DNA of 64,000 bases, taken from Trichloromonas sp034006665. GTDB taxonomy: Bacteria > Desulfobacterota > Desulfuromonadia > Desulfuromonadales > Trichloromonadaceae. The notes beneath the pieces are model-generated. The model worked only from the letters and a program-made list of their open reading frames with translations, did no database searches and was not told where the DNA came from. The translations under genes and the position numbers were made by a program. Below are positions 41,409-50,352 of this stretch, piece after piece; position 1 is the first letter of the stretch, and the number at the start of each line of letters is the position of its first letter. The DNA is taken from assembly GCF_034006665.1 (NCBI RefSeq), contig NZ_JAVESI010000003.1:93235-157234 (forward strand), read 5' to 3'.

Positions 41409-43015
41409 AGTTGTTGACCGCCGCGCGAATGCGCGAACTCGACCGTCAGGCCATCGAAGATATCGGAATCCCCGGCGTGGTTCTCATGGAAAATGCCGGG
41501 CGAGGAGCCGCCGAGCGGCTCTGTCGACATTATGGCGAGACCTTTCCCGGGCCGGTGCTGATCCTTGCGGGGAAGGGGAACAACGGCGGCGACGGGTACG
41601 TCATCGCCCGGCATTTGCTCAATCGGGGATGGCAGGTGCGGACCCTGGTTCTCGCCGAAGCGGAGACGATCACCGGTGATGCCTCGGTCAATCTCGATGT
41701 CCTGATGCGCATGGGCGGCGAAGTGACATTCGTCCCGGACGAGCATCGTCTGCTCACGATTCTGGGCGAGCTCGGGCCGGTTCGCTTGGTGGTCGACGCC
41801 ATTTTCGGCACGGGCCTTGGTGCCCCGGTGCGTGGCCACTACGGGCGGGCTATCGACTGGATCAACGAGTCCGGGCGGCCGGTGGTGGCCGTCGATATGC
41901 CTTCCGGCATTGAGGCTACCCAGGGAGCCCTGCTTGGCAAGGCGGTACGTGCCGACCTGACCCTGACCTTCGCCGCGGCGAAGTTGGGGCAGGCCCTCTA
42001 TCCCGGTCGAGCCCGGGTTGGAACCCTGGAGGTTCTCGATATCGGCATTCCCGCACCCCTGCTGGCGGCTTGCGAGGATGACTTCCGTCTCGTCACCGCT
42101 GTCGAAGCTGCGCCTTTGCTCCCCGCACGTCCGGTGACCGGACACAAGGGAACCTTTGGCCATCTGCTGGTGGTGGCCGGTTCCCGGGGCAAGACCGGCG
42201 CGGCGGCGCTGACCGCCGAGGCGGGCCTGCGCATGGGCGCCGGTCTGGTGACTTTGGGCTGTCCGCTATCGGTTCAAACGGCGATGGCGATCAAGCTCAC
42301 CGAGGTGATGACCGCGCCTCAGGCCGAGACCGAGGGTGCCTTGGCCCTGGCGTCCTGGGACGAACTTCGCGAACTGTGGCAGGATAAGGAGGCCCTCGCG
42401 CTTGGCCCGGGTCTCGGCCAACTCCCGGAAACGGCAGAACTGGTGCGGCAGCTGGTGCGCGAATGCCCCCTGCCCATGGTCATCGATGCCGACGGTCTCA
42501 ACGCCCTTGGGCCGCATCCCAGCTTCTTTCGGGAACTCCCCGATCTGCAGGCGGTTCTGACGCCCCATCCCGGCGAGATGTCCCGCCTGACCGGGACGTC
42601 CGTGGCCGACATCGAGGCCGACCGGGTCGGCGCAGCCCGTCGTTTCGCCCTGGATTACCGGGTGACCCTGGTGCTCAAGGGGGCGCGCACCGTTGTCGCC
42701 TTGCCCGACGGCCGGGTGCGGATCAATGCCGGCGGCAATCCAGGCATGGCCAGCGGCGGCATGGGCGATGCCTTGACCGGGATCATCGGCGGACTCTTGG
42801 CGCAAGGTCTGACGACGGAGACCGCCGCCATCCTCGGGGTTTACCTGCATGCTCTGGCCGGGGACCGTCTCGCCGCCTGTCAGGGAAACTCCGGGCTCTT
42901 CGCCTCTGACCTGCTGCGGGAAATCCCCGCCGCCCGCGCCGCCTTGGCCGCCGGGGAAGTCGAGGACGGGTTTTCGCGAGGTTTTTATTCCATCAACGAG
43001 GAGATTTCATGCTGA
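41405..43015 (+). CDS. nnrD: Bifunctional NAD(P)H-hydrate epimerase / dehydratase
   Basis: Repairs hydrated NAD(P)H: the N-terminal YjeF_N domain (about residues 1-215, MENAGRGAAE and AGKGNNGGDGYVIAR) epimerises the hydrate, and the C-terminal ribokinase-like domain (about 225-510, VTGHKGTFGHLLVVAGSRGK and NPGMASGGMGDALTG) dehydrates it at the expense of a nucleotide. At 536 residues both halves are complete. It overlaps acpS by four bases and the CBS gene by seven, and was probably one operon with pdxJ. Confidence 0.94.
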   Translation: MKLLTAARMRELDRQAIEDIGIPGVVLMENAGRGAAERLCRHYGETFPGPVLILAGKGNNGGDGYVIARHLLNRGWQVRTLVLAEAETITGDASVNLDVLMRMGGEVTFVPDEHRLLTILGELGPVRLVVDAIFGTGLGAPVRGHYGRAIDWINESGRPVVAVDMPSGIEATQGALLGKAVRADLTLTFAAAKLGQALYPGRARVGTLEVLDIGIPAPLLAACEDDFRLVTAVEAAPLLPARPVTGHKGTFGHLLVVAGSRGKTGAAALTAEAGLRMGAGLVTLGCPLSVQTAMAIKLTEVMTAPQAETEGALALASWDELRELWQDKEALALGPGLGQLPETAELVRQLVRECPLPMVIDADGLNALGPHPSFFRELPDLQAVLTPHPGEMSRLTGTSVADIEADRVGAARRFALDYRVTLVLKGARTVVALPDGRVRINAGGNPGMASGGMGDALTGIIGGLLAQGLTTETAAILGVYLHALAGDRLAACQGNSGLFASDLLREIPAARAALAAGEVEDGFSRGFYSINEEISC

Positions 43016-43458
43016 CTGCGAAAGATATCATGACCACCGACGTCCATACCGTGACCGCCGAGACCGAGGTGGATGAACTGGCCCGCCTGTTCGCCCGCCA
43101 CAACGTCAACGCCCTGCCGGTGGTGGACAGCGAAGGTCATCTGGAAGGGGTGGTGACGGAGACGGATCTGGTCGAGCAGGACAAGCCCCTGCATATCCCC
43201 ACGGTTGTTTCCATTTTCGATTGGGTCTTCTATCTGGAAAGCGAAAAGACCTTTCAGGATGAAGTCAAGAAGATCACCGCCCGCAAGGTCGGCGAGATCT
43301 GTTCCCGCGAGGTGACCACTTGCGCCCCCGACACCCCGGTCGCCGACATCGCCGGGCTGATGGTCGACCGTTCGGTGCATCTGGTTCCTGTGGTCGAGGG
43401 CGAGAGGCTGGTCGGGGTGGTGGCACGCTTCGATATCATCCGTTCCATGCGTTCCTGA
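43009..43458 (+). CDS. Tandem CBS-domain protein
   Basis: A 149-residue protein of two CBS domains (MLTAKDIMTTDVHTVTAET to about 55, and KVGEICSREVTTCAPDTPV from about 90), separated by an insert that includes the aromatic stretch VVSIFDWVFYL. CBS pairs bind adenine nucleotides such as AMP, ATP or c-di-AMP and act as regulatory modules. No enzyme domain is attached, so its partner is unknown. It overlaps nnrD by seven bases and is followed three bases later by tsaE. Confidence 0.88.
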   Translation: MLTAKDIMTTDVHTVTAETEVDELARLFARHNVNALPVVDSEGHLEGVVTETDLVEQDKPLHIPTVVSIFDWVFYLESEKTFQDEVKKITARKVGEICSREVTTCAPDTPVADIAGLMVDRSVHLVPVVEGERLVGVVARFDIIRSMRS

Positions 43459-43461
43459 GCC

Positions 43462-43953
43462 GTGCTTTCCTGGACCCTGGACACGACCTCGCCGGAGCAA
43501 ACCCGGGAATTGGGGGCGGCTCTGGGCCGTTTGCTCGAGCCCGCCATGGTGGTGCTGCTCCATGGCGAACTGGGGGCCGGCAAGACCTGTTTCACCCAAG
43601 GCCTGGCCCGCGGACTGGAGGTGTCGGAGGATGAGCCGGTGACCAGCCCTTCCTACACCCTGATGAATCCCTATGCGGGGCGCCTGCCCCTCTATCATTT
43701 CGATCTCTACCGTTTGGCTTCGGTGGAGGATCTGGTCGATCTCGGCTTCGAGGATTACCTGCACGGCTCGGGAGTGACGGTTGTGGAATGGGCGGACCGC
43801 TTTCCGGAACTGGTGCTTGAAGGACTGCGGGTACATCTGGAGCATGGCTCCGATGATTCCCGCCGGATTACCCTTGAAGCCGGCCGTGACCCCTACGGCC
43901 GGTTGCTGGAGACGCTGCGCGGAGGCTGGTCGTCCGTGAAGGGGAAAGAATGA
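43462..43953 (+). CDS. tsaE: TsaE, ATPase for tRNA t6A modification
   Basis: P-loop protein of 163 residues that supports the TsaBD complex in making threonylcarbamoyl-adenosine at position 37 of ANN-decoding tRNAs. The Walker A is HGELGAGKTCFTQGL, with SPSYTLMNPY, HFDLYRL and VVEWADRFPE, typical of TsaE. It starts with GTG three bases after the CBS gene; the stop overlaps lpd by four bases. The nnrD-tsaE association is common. Confidence 0.93.
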   Translation: MLSWTLDTTSPEQTRELGAALGRLLEPAMVVLLHGELGAGKTCFTQGLARGLEVSEDEPVTSPSYTLMNPYAGRLPLYHFDLYRLASVEDLVDLGFEDYLHGSGVTVVEWADRFPELVLEGLRVHLEHGSDDSRRITLEAGRDPYGRLLETLRGGWSSVKGKE

Positions 43954-45365
43954 AGGAATACGATCTGGCGGTAATCGGCGGTGGGCCGGGGGGCTATGTC
44001 GCCGCCATTCGCGGCGCCCAGCGCGGCGCCCGGGTCTGCTTGGTGGAGGCCGAGGCGCTGGGGGGAACCTGCCTCAACCGGGGCTGTATTCCGACCAAGG
44101 CGCTTTACGCGACCGCCCGGATCCTGCGCACCCTGCGCGAGGCCGGAAATCACGGCATCCGCATTGCTGAACCCGGTTTCGATTTCGCCACGGCCGTGCG
44201 GCGCAAGGATCAGGTGGTTTCTCAGTTGGTCGGCGGTGTTGCGCAACTGCTCAAGGGTCACGGTGTCGATCTTTACTCCGGCCGGGGTTTTCTCGAAGGC
44301 CCGGGCCGACTTGGAATCCATGGTCAGGGCGCGGTCGGTCACCTGCGAGCCAGGGCCGTCATTCTTGCCACCGGCGGCCGTCCACTGGTCCCCGAAGGCT
44401 TCGTGCCGGACGGGAAAAATGTTTTGACCAGCGCTGAATTTCTTGCTATTAAGGATCTTCCCAAGAGTCTGCTGATCGTCGGTGGCGGCTACATAGGTTG
44501 CGAATTCGCTGGGATTTTTTCGACCTTTGGTGTTTCTGTCAGCCTTGTAGAACAGCTTCCCGTATTGCTTGCGCGCAGCGACCGGCAGGCGGTGCGCGAA
44601 GTGGAAAAGTTCTTCATGGCGGCCGGGGTCAGGCTTCATCTCAACACCGTCGTTTCAGGTGTTGAATCCCGCTCCGATGGGGTCCATGTCCGTCTTGCCA
44701 ACGGTGAAACTCTCCAAGTCGAAAAAATCCTTCTTTCCGTCGGGCGTTGTCCCAACAGCGAAGGACTCGGGATTGAAGAACTCGGGGTGCGCCTGGATCG
44801 CGGCGCCGTCGTGGTCGATGAAGGGATGTGCACGAACGTCGACGGTATCTATGCCATCGGCGATCTGACCGGTGGTCGGCAGCTGGCCCATGTCGCCTCC
44901 TATCAGGCCGAGATCGCCGTGGAAAATGCTCTGGGCGGACAGGTTCGGGCCGATTACCGAGTGGTGCCGGACATCGTTTTCACCGATCCGGAGATCGCTC
45001 AGGTTGGTCTCACCGAGGAGCAGTGCCGGGAGGCGGGACTTGATTTCCAGGTCGGTCGCTTCGTTTATCTCGCCTCGGGCATGGCCTTGTGCATGGGAGA
45101 GCCCCGAGGCACGGTGAAGATTCTGGCGGAAAAGGACGGCGGCCGGATTCTCGGTGTGACCGTCGTCGGCGCGGACGCCTCGACGCTCATTGCCGAGGCC
45201 TCTTTGGCCATGAGCCGCAAGCTGTCGGCGCGGGAACTGGCCGCAGGCATTCGCGCCCATCCCAGTCTGCCGGAGATGATCAAGGAGGCCGCCGAGGATC
45301 TCTGCGGGCTGGCGGTTCATCGGCTGGGGCGTGCGGCTGCCCGGCGCAAATCATCCGACGTTTAA
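43950..45365 (+). CDS. lpdA: Dihydrolipoyl dehydrogenase
   Basis: FAD-dependent disulfide oxidoreductase of 471 residues, the E3 component that reoxidises lipoyl groups of 2-oxoacid dehydrogenases or the glycine cleavage system. It shows the FAD Rossmann motif IGGGPGGYVAA, the redox disulfide GGTCLNRGCIPTK, a second dinucleotide loop (IVGGGYIGCEFAG), a YAIGDLTGG motif and the C-terminal HPSLPE of the active-site His/Glu. Its partner complex is not adjacent; an unusual E2-like gene lies at 49389. It is translationally coupled to tsaE. Confidence 0.9.
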   Translation: MKEYDLAVIGGGPGGYVAAIRGAQRGARVCLVEAEALGGTCLNRGCIPTKALYATARILRTLREAGNHGIRIAEPGFDFATAVRRKDQVVSQLVGGVAQLLKGHGVDLYSGRGFLEGPGRLGIHGQGAVGHLRARAVILATGGRPLVPEGFVPDGKNVLTSAEFLAIKDLPKSLLIVGGGYIGCEFAGIFSTFGVSVSLVEQLPVLLARSDRQAVREVEKFFMAAGVRLHLNTVVSGVESRSDGVHVRLANGETLQVEKILLSVGRCPNSEGLGIEELGVRLDRGAVVVDEGMCTNVDGIYAIGDLTGGRQLAHVASYQAEIAVENALGGQVRADYRVVPDIVFTDPEIAQVGLTEEQCREAGLDFQVGRFVYLASGMALCMGEPRGTVKILAEKDGGRILGVTVVGADASTLIAEASLAMSRKLSARELAAGIRAHPSLPEMIKEAAEDLCGLAVHRLGRAAARRKSSDV

Positions 45366-45370
45366 CCTAT

Positions 45371-45392
45371 ACGACCCCTAAAGTCGTTTTTC
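45371..45392 (+). terminator. Weak terminator-like hairpin before lysC
   Basis: ACGAC / GTCGT five-base stem with a CCCTAAA loop and a T-run. The short stem makes it a weak terminator at best. Confidence 0.35.
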
Positions 45393-45413
45393 CAAAAGGA
45401 GGAAGAGGGAATT

Positions 45414-46646
45414 ATGGCCCTGGTTGTGCAGAAGTACGGCGGGACTTCCGTAGGTACCATCGACAGGATCCGCAACGTCGCTCGTCGTGTGGCCAAAACC
45501 TATGACGAAGGCAACGATGTGGTGGTTATCGTTTCGGCCATGGCCGGCGAAACCAACAAGCTCGTGGCGCTCGCCAACGAGATGTGTGAGTTCCCCAGCG
45601 AGCGTGAATACGACGTGCTCGTCGCCACCGGTGAGCAGGTGAGTATGTCGCTCCTTTCCATGTGCCTGCAGTCGATGGGCTACAAGGCCAAGAGCTACTG
45701 CGGCTTTCAGATCCCCATCGTCACCGACAGCGTCTTCTCCAAGGCGCGCATCGAAAAGATCGACGACAAGAAGATCCGCGAGGATCTCAAGAGTGGCACC
45801 ATCATCATCGTCGCCGGCTTCCAGGGGGTCGACAAGGACGGCAACATCACGACCCTCGGGCGCGGTGGCTCCGATACCTCGGCGGTGGCGGTGGCGGCGG
45901 CGGTCAAGGCCGATGTCTGCGAGATCTTCACCGACGTTGACGGCGTTTATACGACCGATCCGCGCATCGTTCCGGAAGCTTCCAAAATGGAGAAGGTTTC
46001 CTACGACGAAATGCTGGAGATGGCCTCTCTCGGCTCCAAGGTGCTGCAGATCCGCAGCGTCGAATTCGCCAAGAAATACGGCGTGGTGGTCCACGTCCGT
46101 TCGAGTTTTAACGATAATCCAGGGACTCTGGTCACGAAGGAGGATGCTGATATGGAAGCCGTTCTGGTTTCGGGAATTACCTACAACAAGGATGAAGCCA
46201 AGATTTCCGTGCTGCGGGTTCCCGACAAGCCGGGGATTGCCGCGAAGATCTTCTCTCCCCTGTCCCACGCCAATATCACCGTGGACATGATCATCCAGAA
46301 CCTCTCCCATGAAGGGTATACCGACCTGACCTTCACCGTGCCCAAAACCGATTTCAAGAAGGCTTTGAAGATCGTCGAGGAGACCGCCAAGGAGACGGGT
46401 GCCGCTTCCGTCACCAGCGACGAAACCATCGCCAAGGTTTCCATCGTTGGCGTCGGTATGCGTTCCCACTCGGGCGTAGCCAGCAAGATGTTCCAGATCC
46501 TCTCCCAGGAGGGGATCAATATCCAGATGATTTCCACCAGCGAGATCAAGGTTTCCTGCGTCATTGATTCCAAGTACACTGAACTGGCGGTGCGGGTGCT
46601 GCACGAAGCCTTTGATCTGGCCAAAAAAGACATCAAGGCAGAGTAA
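45414..46646 (+). CDS. lysC: Aspartate kinase with C-terminal ACT domains
   Basis: Phosphorylates aspartate, opening lysine, threonine, methionine and isoleucine synthesis. It has 410 residues: kinase domain with VQKYGGTSVG at the start, GEQVSMSLLS, and GRGGSDTSAVAVAAA; two ACT domains from about residue 260 (SVLRVPDKPGIAAKIF and VSIVGVGMRSHSGVASKMF) that usually bind lysine and/or threonine for feedback inhibition. AGGAGGAAGAGGG precedes the ATG. cimA, for isoleucine synthesis, lies downstream after a palindromic repeat. Confidence 0.95.
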   Translation: MALVVQKYGGTSVGTIDRIRNVARRVAKTYDEGNDVVVIVSAMAGETNKLVALANEMCEFPSEREYDVLVATGEQVSMSLLSMCLQSMGYKAKSYCGFQIPIVTDSVFSKARIEKIDDKKIREDLKSGTIIIVAGFQGVDKDGNITTLGRGGSDTSAVAVAAAVKADVCEIFTDVDGVYTTDPRIVPEASKMEKVSYDEMLEMASLGSKVLQIRSVEFAKKYGVVVHVRSSFNDNPGTLVTKEDADMEAVLVSGITYNKDEAKISVLRVPDKPGIAAKIFSPLSHANITVDMIIQNLSHEGYTDLTFTVPKTDFKKALKIVEETAKETGAASVTSDETIAKVSIVGVGMRSHSGVASKMFQILSQEGINIQMISTSEIKVSCVIDSKYTELAVRVLHEAFDLAKKDIKAE

Positions 46647-46677
46647 AGATAGTTTCTCACGTCAACCGGGTTCAGTC

Positions 46678-46705
46678 GTAGGGGCGACGCATGCGTCGCC
46701 CCTAC
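46678..46705. repeat. Perfect 28-bp palindrome between lysC and cimA
   Basis: Arms GTAGGGGCGACGCA and TGCGTCGCCCCTAC are exact reverse complements with no loop. It belongs to the same GTAGGGGC family as the repeat at 19105. Confidence 0.8.
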
Positions 46706-46741
46706 CTGCATTGTCAGGTTGCGGAAAGCGGGGATAGAAGC

Positions 46742-48313
46742 ATGAATCAGATCAAGCTCTACGATACGACTCTGCGGGACGGCACGCAGGCCGAGGAAGT
46801 GTCCTTTCTGGTGGCGGACAAGATCCGCATTGCCCAGCTTCTGGACGATCTAGGGATCCATTATATCGAGGGGGGCTGGCCCGGCTCCAATCCCAAGGAC
46901 ATCGCCTTCTTCAAGGACATCAAGAAGGTCAGTCTGAACCAGGCGAAGATTGCCGCTTTCGGGTCGACGCGTCGGGCCAATACTACCCCGGACAAGGATA
47001 ATAACATCCGTACCCTGATCCAGGCCGAGCCGGATACTGTGACCATTTTCGGCAAAACTTGGGATTTTCATGTCCACGAGGCCTTGCGCATCAGCCTCGA
47101 AGAAAATCTGGAACTGATCTACGATTCTCTGGCCTATCTCAAAGAGCATGTCGGCGAGGTTGTCTACGATGCCGAACACTTTTTCGACGGCTACAAGGCC
47201 AACCCCGAATATGCCCTGAAGACCCTGCAGGCCGCCCAGCAGGCCGGTGCCGACTGCATCGTGTTGTGCGATACCAACGGCGGCACCTTGCCCCATGAAC
47301 TTCCGGCGATCATCGAGCAGGTCAAAGAGAGGGTCTCCACGCCTCTGGGAATCCATACCCATAACGACGGCGAGTGCGCGGTGGCCAACTCCCTCATCGC
47401 TGTGGCCCATGGCATCGTCCATGTGCAGGGGACCATCAACGGTTTTGGCGAGCGTTGCGGCAATGCCAACCTCTGCTCCATCATCCCCGCCCTGCAACTC
47501 AAAATGGGCAAAAACTGTGTTGATGAAAGTCAGCTCAAATCCCTGCGCCAGCTCTCCCGTACCATTTACGAACTGGCCAACATGGTGCCGAACAAGCACC
47601 AGGCCTACGTCGGCAACTCGGCCTTCGCCCACAAAGGCGGGGTGCATGTCTCTGCTATCCAGCGCCATCCCGAGACCTACGAGCACATCCGTCCCGAACT
47701 GGTCGGCAACTGCACCCGGGTGCTGGTTTCCGACCTCTCCGGCCGCTCCAACATTTTGGCCAAGGCCGAGGAGTTCAACATCAACCTCGACAGCAAGGAT
47801 CCTGTGACCCTGGAGATCCTGGAAAATATCAAGGATCTTGAGAATAAGGGCTTCCAGTTCGAAGGGGCCGAGGCCTCCTTCGAGTTGCTTATGCGTCGGG
47901 CCTTGGGGACGTTGCGTAATTACTTCTCGGTCATCGGCTTCCGGGTGATCGATACCAAGCGCCATGAGGATGAGAAGCCCGTGTCCGAAGCGACCGTGCA
48001 GGTCAAGGTCGGCGGGCGCATCGAGCATACCGCCGCCGAGGGGAATGGTCCCGTCAACGCCCTGGACAACGCCCTGCGCAAGGCTCTGGAGAATTTCTAC
48101 CCGCGCCTTAAGGAGATTCGTCTCTACGACTACAAGGTGCGGGTTCTGCCGGCGGGGAAGGGAACGGCCTCCTTCACCCGGGTTCTCATCGAATCGGGGG
48201 ACAAGGATAACCGCTGGGGGACGGTGGGCGTCAGCGACAACATCATCGATGCCTCCTATCACGCACTGGTGGATGCCCTTCAGTATAAACTGCTCAAGGA
48301 TCAGGATAACTGA
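46742..48313 (+). CDS. cimA: (R)-citramalate synthase
   Basis: Condenses pyruvate with acetyl-CoA to citramalate, the threonine-independent route to 2-oxobutyrate and isoleucine that is known in Geobacter. The 523 residues begin with the LeuA-like LYDTTLRDGTQAEEVSF, then GGWPGSNPKD, ADCIVLCDTNGGTLPHE, GIHTHNDGECAVANS and GTINGFGERCGNANL, and end with a regulatory dimerisation domain (about 390-523). Sequence features of the CimA group (TIGR00977) separate it from 2-isopropylmalate synthase. ATG 46742 is the family start; an earlier in-frame codon lies in the palindrome. Confidence 0.93.
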   Translation: MNQIKLYDTTLRDGTQAEEVSFLVADKIRIAQLLDDLGIHYIEGGWPGSNPKDIAFFKDIKKVSLNQAKIAAFGSTRRANTTPDKDNNIRTLIQAEPDTVTIFGKTWDFHVHEALRISLEENLELIYDSLAYLKEHVGEVVYDAEHFFDGYKANPEYALKTLQAAQQAGADCIVLCDTNGGTLPHELPAIIEQVKERVSTPLGIHTHNDGECAVANSLIAVAHGIVHVQGTINGFGERCGNANLCSIIPALQLKMGKNCVDESQLKSLRQLSRTIYELANMVPNKHQAYVGNSAFAHKGGVHVSAIQRHPETYEHIRPELVGNCTRVLVSDLSGRSNILAKAEEFNINLDSKDPVTLEILENIKDLENKGFQFEGAEASFELLMRRALGTLRNYFSVIGFRVIDTKRHEDEKPVSEATVQVKVGGRIEHTAAEGNGPVNALDNALRKALENFYPRLKEIRLYDYKVRVLPAGKGTASFTRVLIESGDKDNRWGTVGVSDNIIDASYHALVDALQYKLLKDQDN

Positions 48314-48315
48314 GG

Positions 48316-48870
48316 GTGTACCCGCCCCGGGGAACCTCCCTGCTGGTGGGGATTCTCGTTCTATGTCTCGGTTTTTTCGGCGGCCGGCGGCTCTTCATCG
48401 ACGAAGAACCGCCGGCCGTTGTGCGTTCAAACCCTGCGGTTCTGTCGGTTTGGCTCGGCCAGGGTTTTGCGCGACCGGGTCTCCATCAATTATCTGACGC
48501 TTCTGCTTGGACGGGCGTCATTGCATTGACGGATGGTTCAGGGGTGCCGGAATGGCTGAAACTGGAGCTTAGTCGCCATCCGCCGCGCTCTGGGGAATGT
48601 CTTTCTCTGGGCCGCAGCGAAGCGGGAAAGCCGGTTCTGCTGAGGCGCTGGATGCCCGCTGAGCAGCGCATGGTTCTCGGCATCCCGCTGCACCCGAAGC
48701 GGATGAGCGGAGAAGACTGGCAGGCGTTGCCCGGGATTGGCCCGCGGCTAGCGGAGCGCATCGAAATGGACCGTCAAAAAAATGGCGACTTTTCCGATTT
48801 CACGGCTCTGGATCGGGTTCCTGGGATCGGTCCAAAGTCGCTGGAACGCTGGCATAAATATTTTGAATGA
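48316..48870 (+). CDS. Membrane-anchored helix-hairpin-helix protein
   Basis: A 184-residue protein with an N-terminal hydrophobic segment (LLVGILVLCLGFFGG) and a C-terminal ComEA-like pair of HhH motifs (WQALPGIGPRLAERIEMDR and FTALDRVPGIGPKSLERW). The middle region (about 40-120) has no recognised domain. It should bind DNA non-specifically on the outer face of the membrane. It starts with GTG two bases after the cimA stop. It is distinct from the shorter HhH protein at 28588. Confidence 0.75.
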   Translation: MYPPRGTSLLVGILVLCLGFFGGRRLFIDEEPPAVVRSNPAVLSVWLGQGFARPGLHQLSDASAWTGVIALTDGSGVPEWLKLELSRHPPRSGECLSLGRSEAGKPVLLRRWMPAEQRMVLGIPLHPKRMSGEDWQALPGIGPRLAERIEMDRQKNGDFSDFTALDRVPGIGPKSLERWHKYFE

Positions 48871-49016
48871 AAGATAAACATCTAATAAATAATAGAAAAA
48901 TCTTGAGATGGAAAAACCGTTCGGGCGCTTTTGGAAATTCTGGCATGCCTTGTGTAAATGCTTATGAGTGATACCGGGGGACTTCCTCCGGTTGAATTCC
49001 ATCCAAGGAGAGAGCC

Positions 49017-49172
49017 ATGAAATGTCCTAAGTGCCGAGCCAGAATGTACGCCGAGAAATATTATGATTTCGTTCGTTCCTTCGACGCCTGGAAATGCTGC
49101 TCCTGCGGAGAGTTGCTCGATCCCACCATCGTCGCCAACCGTGCCCGGAACAACCAGCATTTTCTTGGCTGA
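49017..49172 (+). CDS. Small zinc-ribbon protein (51 aa)
   Basis: A 51-residue peptide with paired cysteines MKCPKCRARMY and WKCCSCGELLD, a treble-clef or zinc-ribbon knuckle pattern, and a basic C-terminus (RARNNQHFLG). AAGGAG six bases before the ATG is a strong start signal, and a good terminator follows, so it is a stand-alone gene. No specific family is recognised; small zinc-ribbon proteins often bind nucleic acid or protein partners. Confidence 0.75.
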   Translation: MKCPKCRARMYAEKYYDFVRSFDAWKCCSCGELLDPTIVANRARNNQHFLG

Positions 49173-49201
49173 TTGAATCACTGACCAGCCGCGCCTCTTC
49201 C

Positions 49202-49236
49202 AGCGCCGGAAGCCAACAGGGTTTCCGGCGCTTTTT
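49202..49236 (+). terminator. Intrinsic terminator after the zinc-ribbon gene
   Basis: AGCGCCGGAA / TTCCGGCGCT ten-base-pair stem, 11-base loop, then five T. Confidence 0.9.
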
Positions 49237-49388
49237 CATATCTGCGCCGTCAGTGTCCCGTGCCTTGCTATTCCATTCGGGAATTGCTAGAGTTCAGCTG
49301 CATTCCCGAGGGCGGAAAGATTCGCTTTCCCGCTCCCGGAAACCGGTTTGACCACCTGTTTCGTCCCTTCTGCCGACATGAGAGTTTC

Positions 49389-50333
49389 ATGCTTTCTCCG
49401 ATCATGCTCACCCCTCTTGTTGAAGCGATGCAGGAAGCCACCTTGGTGCGCTGGCATGTCCGGGAGGGAAGCCGGGTGGAGCAGGGCACGCCCCTGGCCG
49501 ATTTCTCCGCCGCTGGGAGAAATCTGACGTTGTCCGCGCCCGAGCCCGGTGAGGTGGTGGTATTACGCATCGCCGAGGGGCAGATGGTTCCGGTCGGTAC
49601 TCTGCTGGCGGTGCTGGATCGTGCCCCGGCGACGCATGCGGGGCCACCCCCGCCCGCTCCGGGTAAATCGCTCAAGGTGCGGCGTCTTATCGCCCGTAAG
49701 ATGCAGGAGAGTTGGCGCAGTGTCCCGCATTTTTTCGTGACCGTGGCGGTGGACATGACCGACGTCATCGGCCTGCGCAAAAGCCTTGGCGTCACCATCA
49801 ACGATTTCATTCTTGCTGCCGTGGTTCGTTCTCTGCGTGAGCATCCCTGGGTCAATAGCCTCTGGCTCGACGGCGAGGCCGTGGAGCAGTCGGCCATCAA
49901 TCTGGCGATGGCGGTGGCCACCGAATGCGGGCTCTACTATCCAGTGCTCGCCGACTGCGGCGGGCTCGGCCTGCGAGAACTCAGCCGTCGGGCCGCGGAG
50001 CTGGCTGCCAAGGCCCACGAAGGTCGGCTGGAGCGCAAGGAAACGGCCGGTGGTACCTTTACCGTCTCGAATATGGGGATGCTCGGGGTCGAGTCCTTCA
50101 GCGCGATCATTACCCCGCCCCAGGCGGCGGTGCTGGCGGTGGGGACAATCCGCGGCGAAGTGGTGGTGGATGACGACGGCGAACCGGGTATCGCCCCGAT
50201 GCTGCGCCTGACCCTTTCCGCTGATCACCGCATTCTCGACGGCGCAGATGCCGCCGAGTTTCTCGGTACCCTGAAGATCTACCTGGAAGCGCCCATTACC
50301 TTGGAAACAAGTGGCGACCGTGAATCCTGTTGA
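49389..50333 (+). CDS. 2-oxoacid dehydrogenase E2-like acyltransferase with a lysine-less lipoyl domain
   Basis: A 314-residue protein with two parts: a biotinyl/lipoyl-type domain (about 1-75: MLTPLVEAMQEATLVRWHV and APEPGEVVVLRI) and an E2 catalytic domain (about 95-314: KVRRLIARKMQESW, NDFILAAVVRSL, ADHRILDGADAAEF). The catalytic His and Asp of HxxxDG are present. The peripheral E3-binding domain is absent, and the usual DKA lipoylation turn reads AGR, so no lysine is available for lipoic acid. Length is well below normal E2. ATG 49389 fits the domain start. No E1 genes are adjacent. It may be an inactive or re-purposed acyltransferase. Confidence 0.82.
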   Translation: MLSPIMLTPLVEAMQEATLVRWHVREGSRVEQGTPLADFSAAGRNLTLSAPEPGEVVVLRIAEGQMVPVGTLLAVLDRAPATHAGPPPPAPGKSLKVRRLIARKMQESWRSVPHFFVTVAVDMTDVIGLRKSLGVTINDFILAAVVRSLREHPWVNSLWLDGEAVEQSAINLAMAVATECGLYYPVLADCGGLGLRELSRRAAELAAKAHEGRLERKETAGGTFTVSNMGMLGVESFSAIITPPQAAVLAVGTIRGEVVVDDDGEPGIAPMLRLTLSADHRILDGADAAEFLGTLKIYLEAPITLETSGDRESC

Positions 50334-50352
50334 GTAATTTCTTGCAGAGGGG

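Noticed and set aside
43009..43458. CBS protein as a fragment of a larger enzyme such as IMP dehydrogenase
   Set aside because: The frame is complete with overlapping neighbours on both sides and no enzyme domain remnants are visible.
48871..49016. A TGGCATGCCTTG stretch as a sigma-54 promoter for the zinc-ribbon gene
   Set aside because: The TTG falls two positions too close to the GG, so the -24/-12 spacing is wrong.
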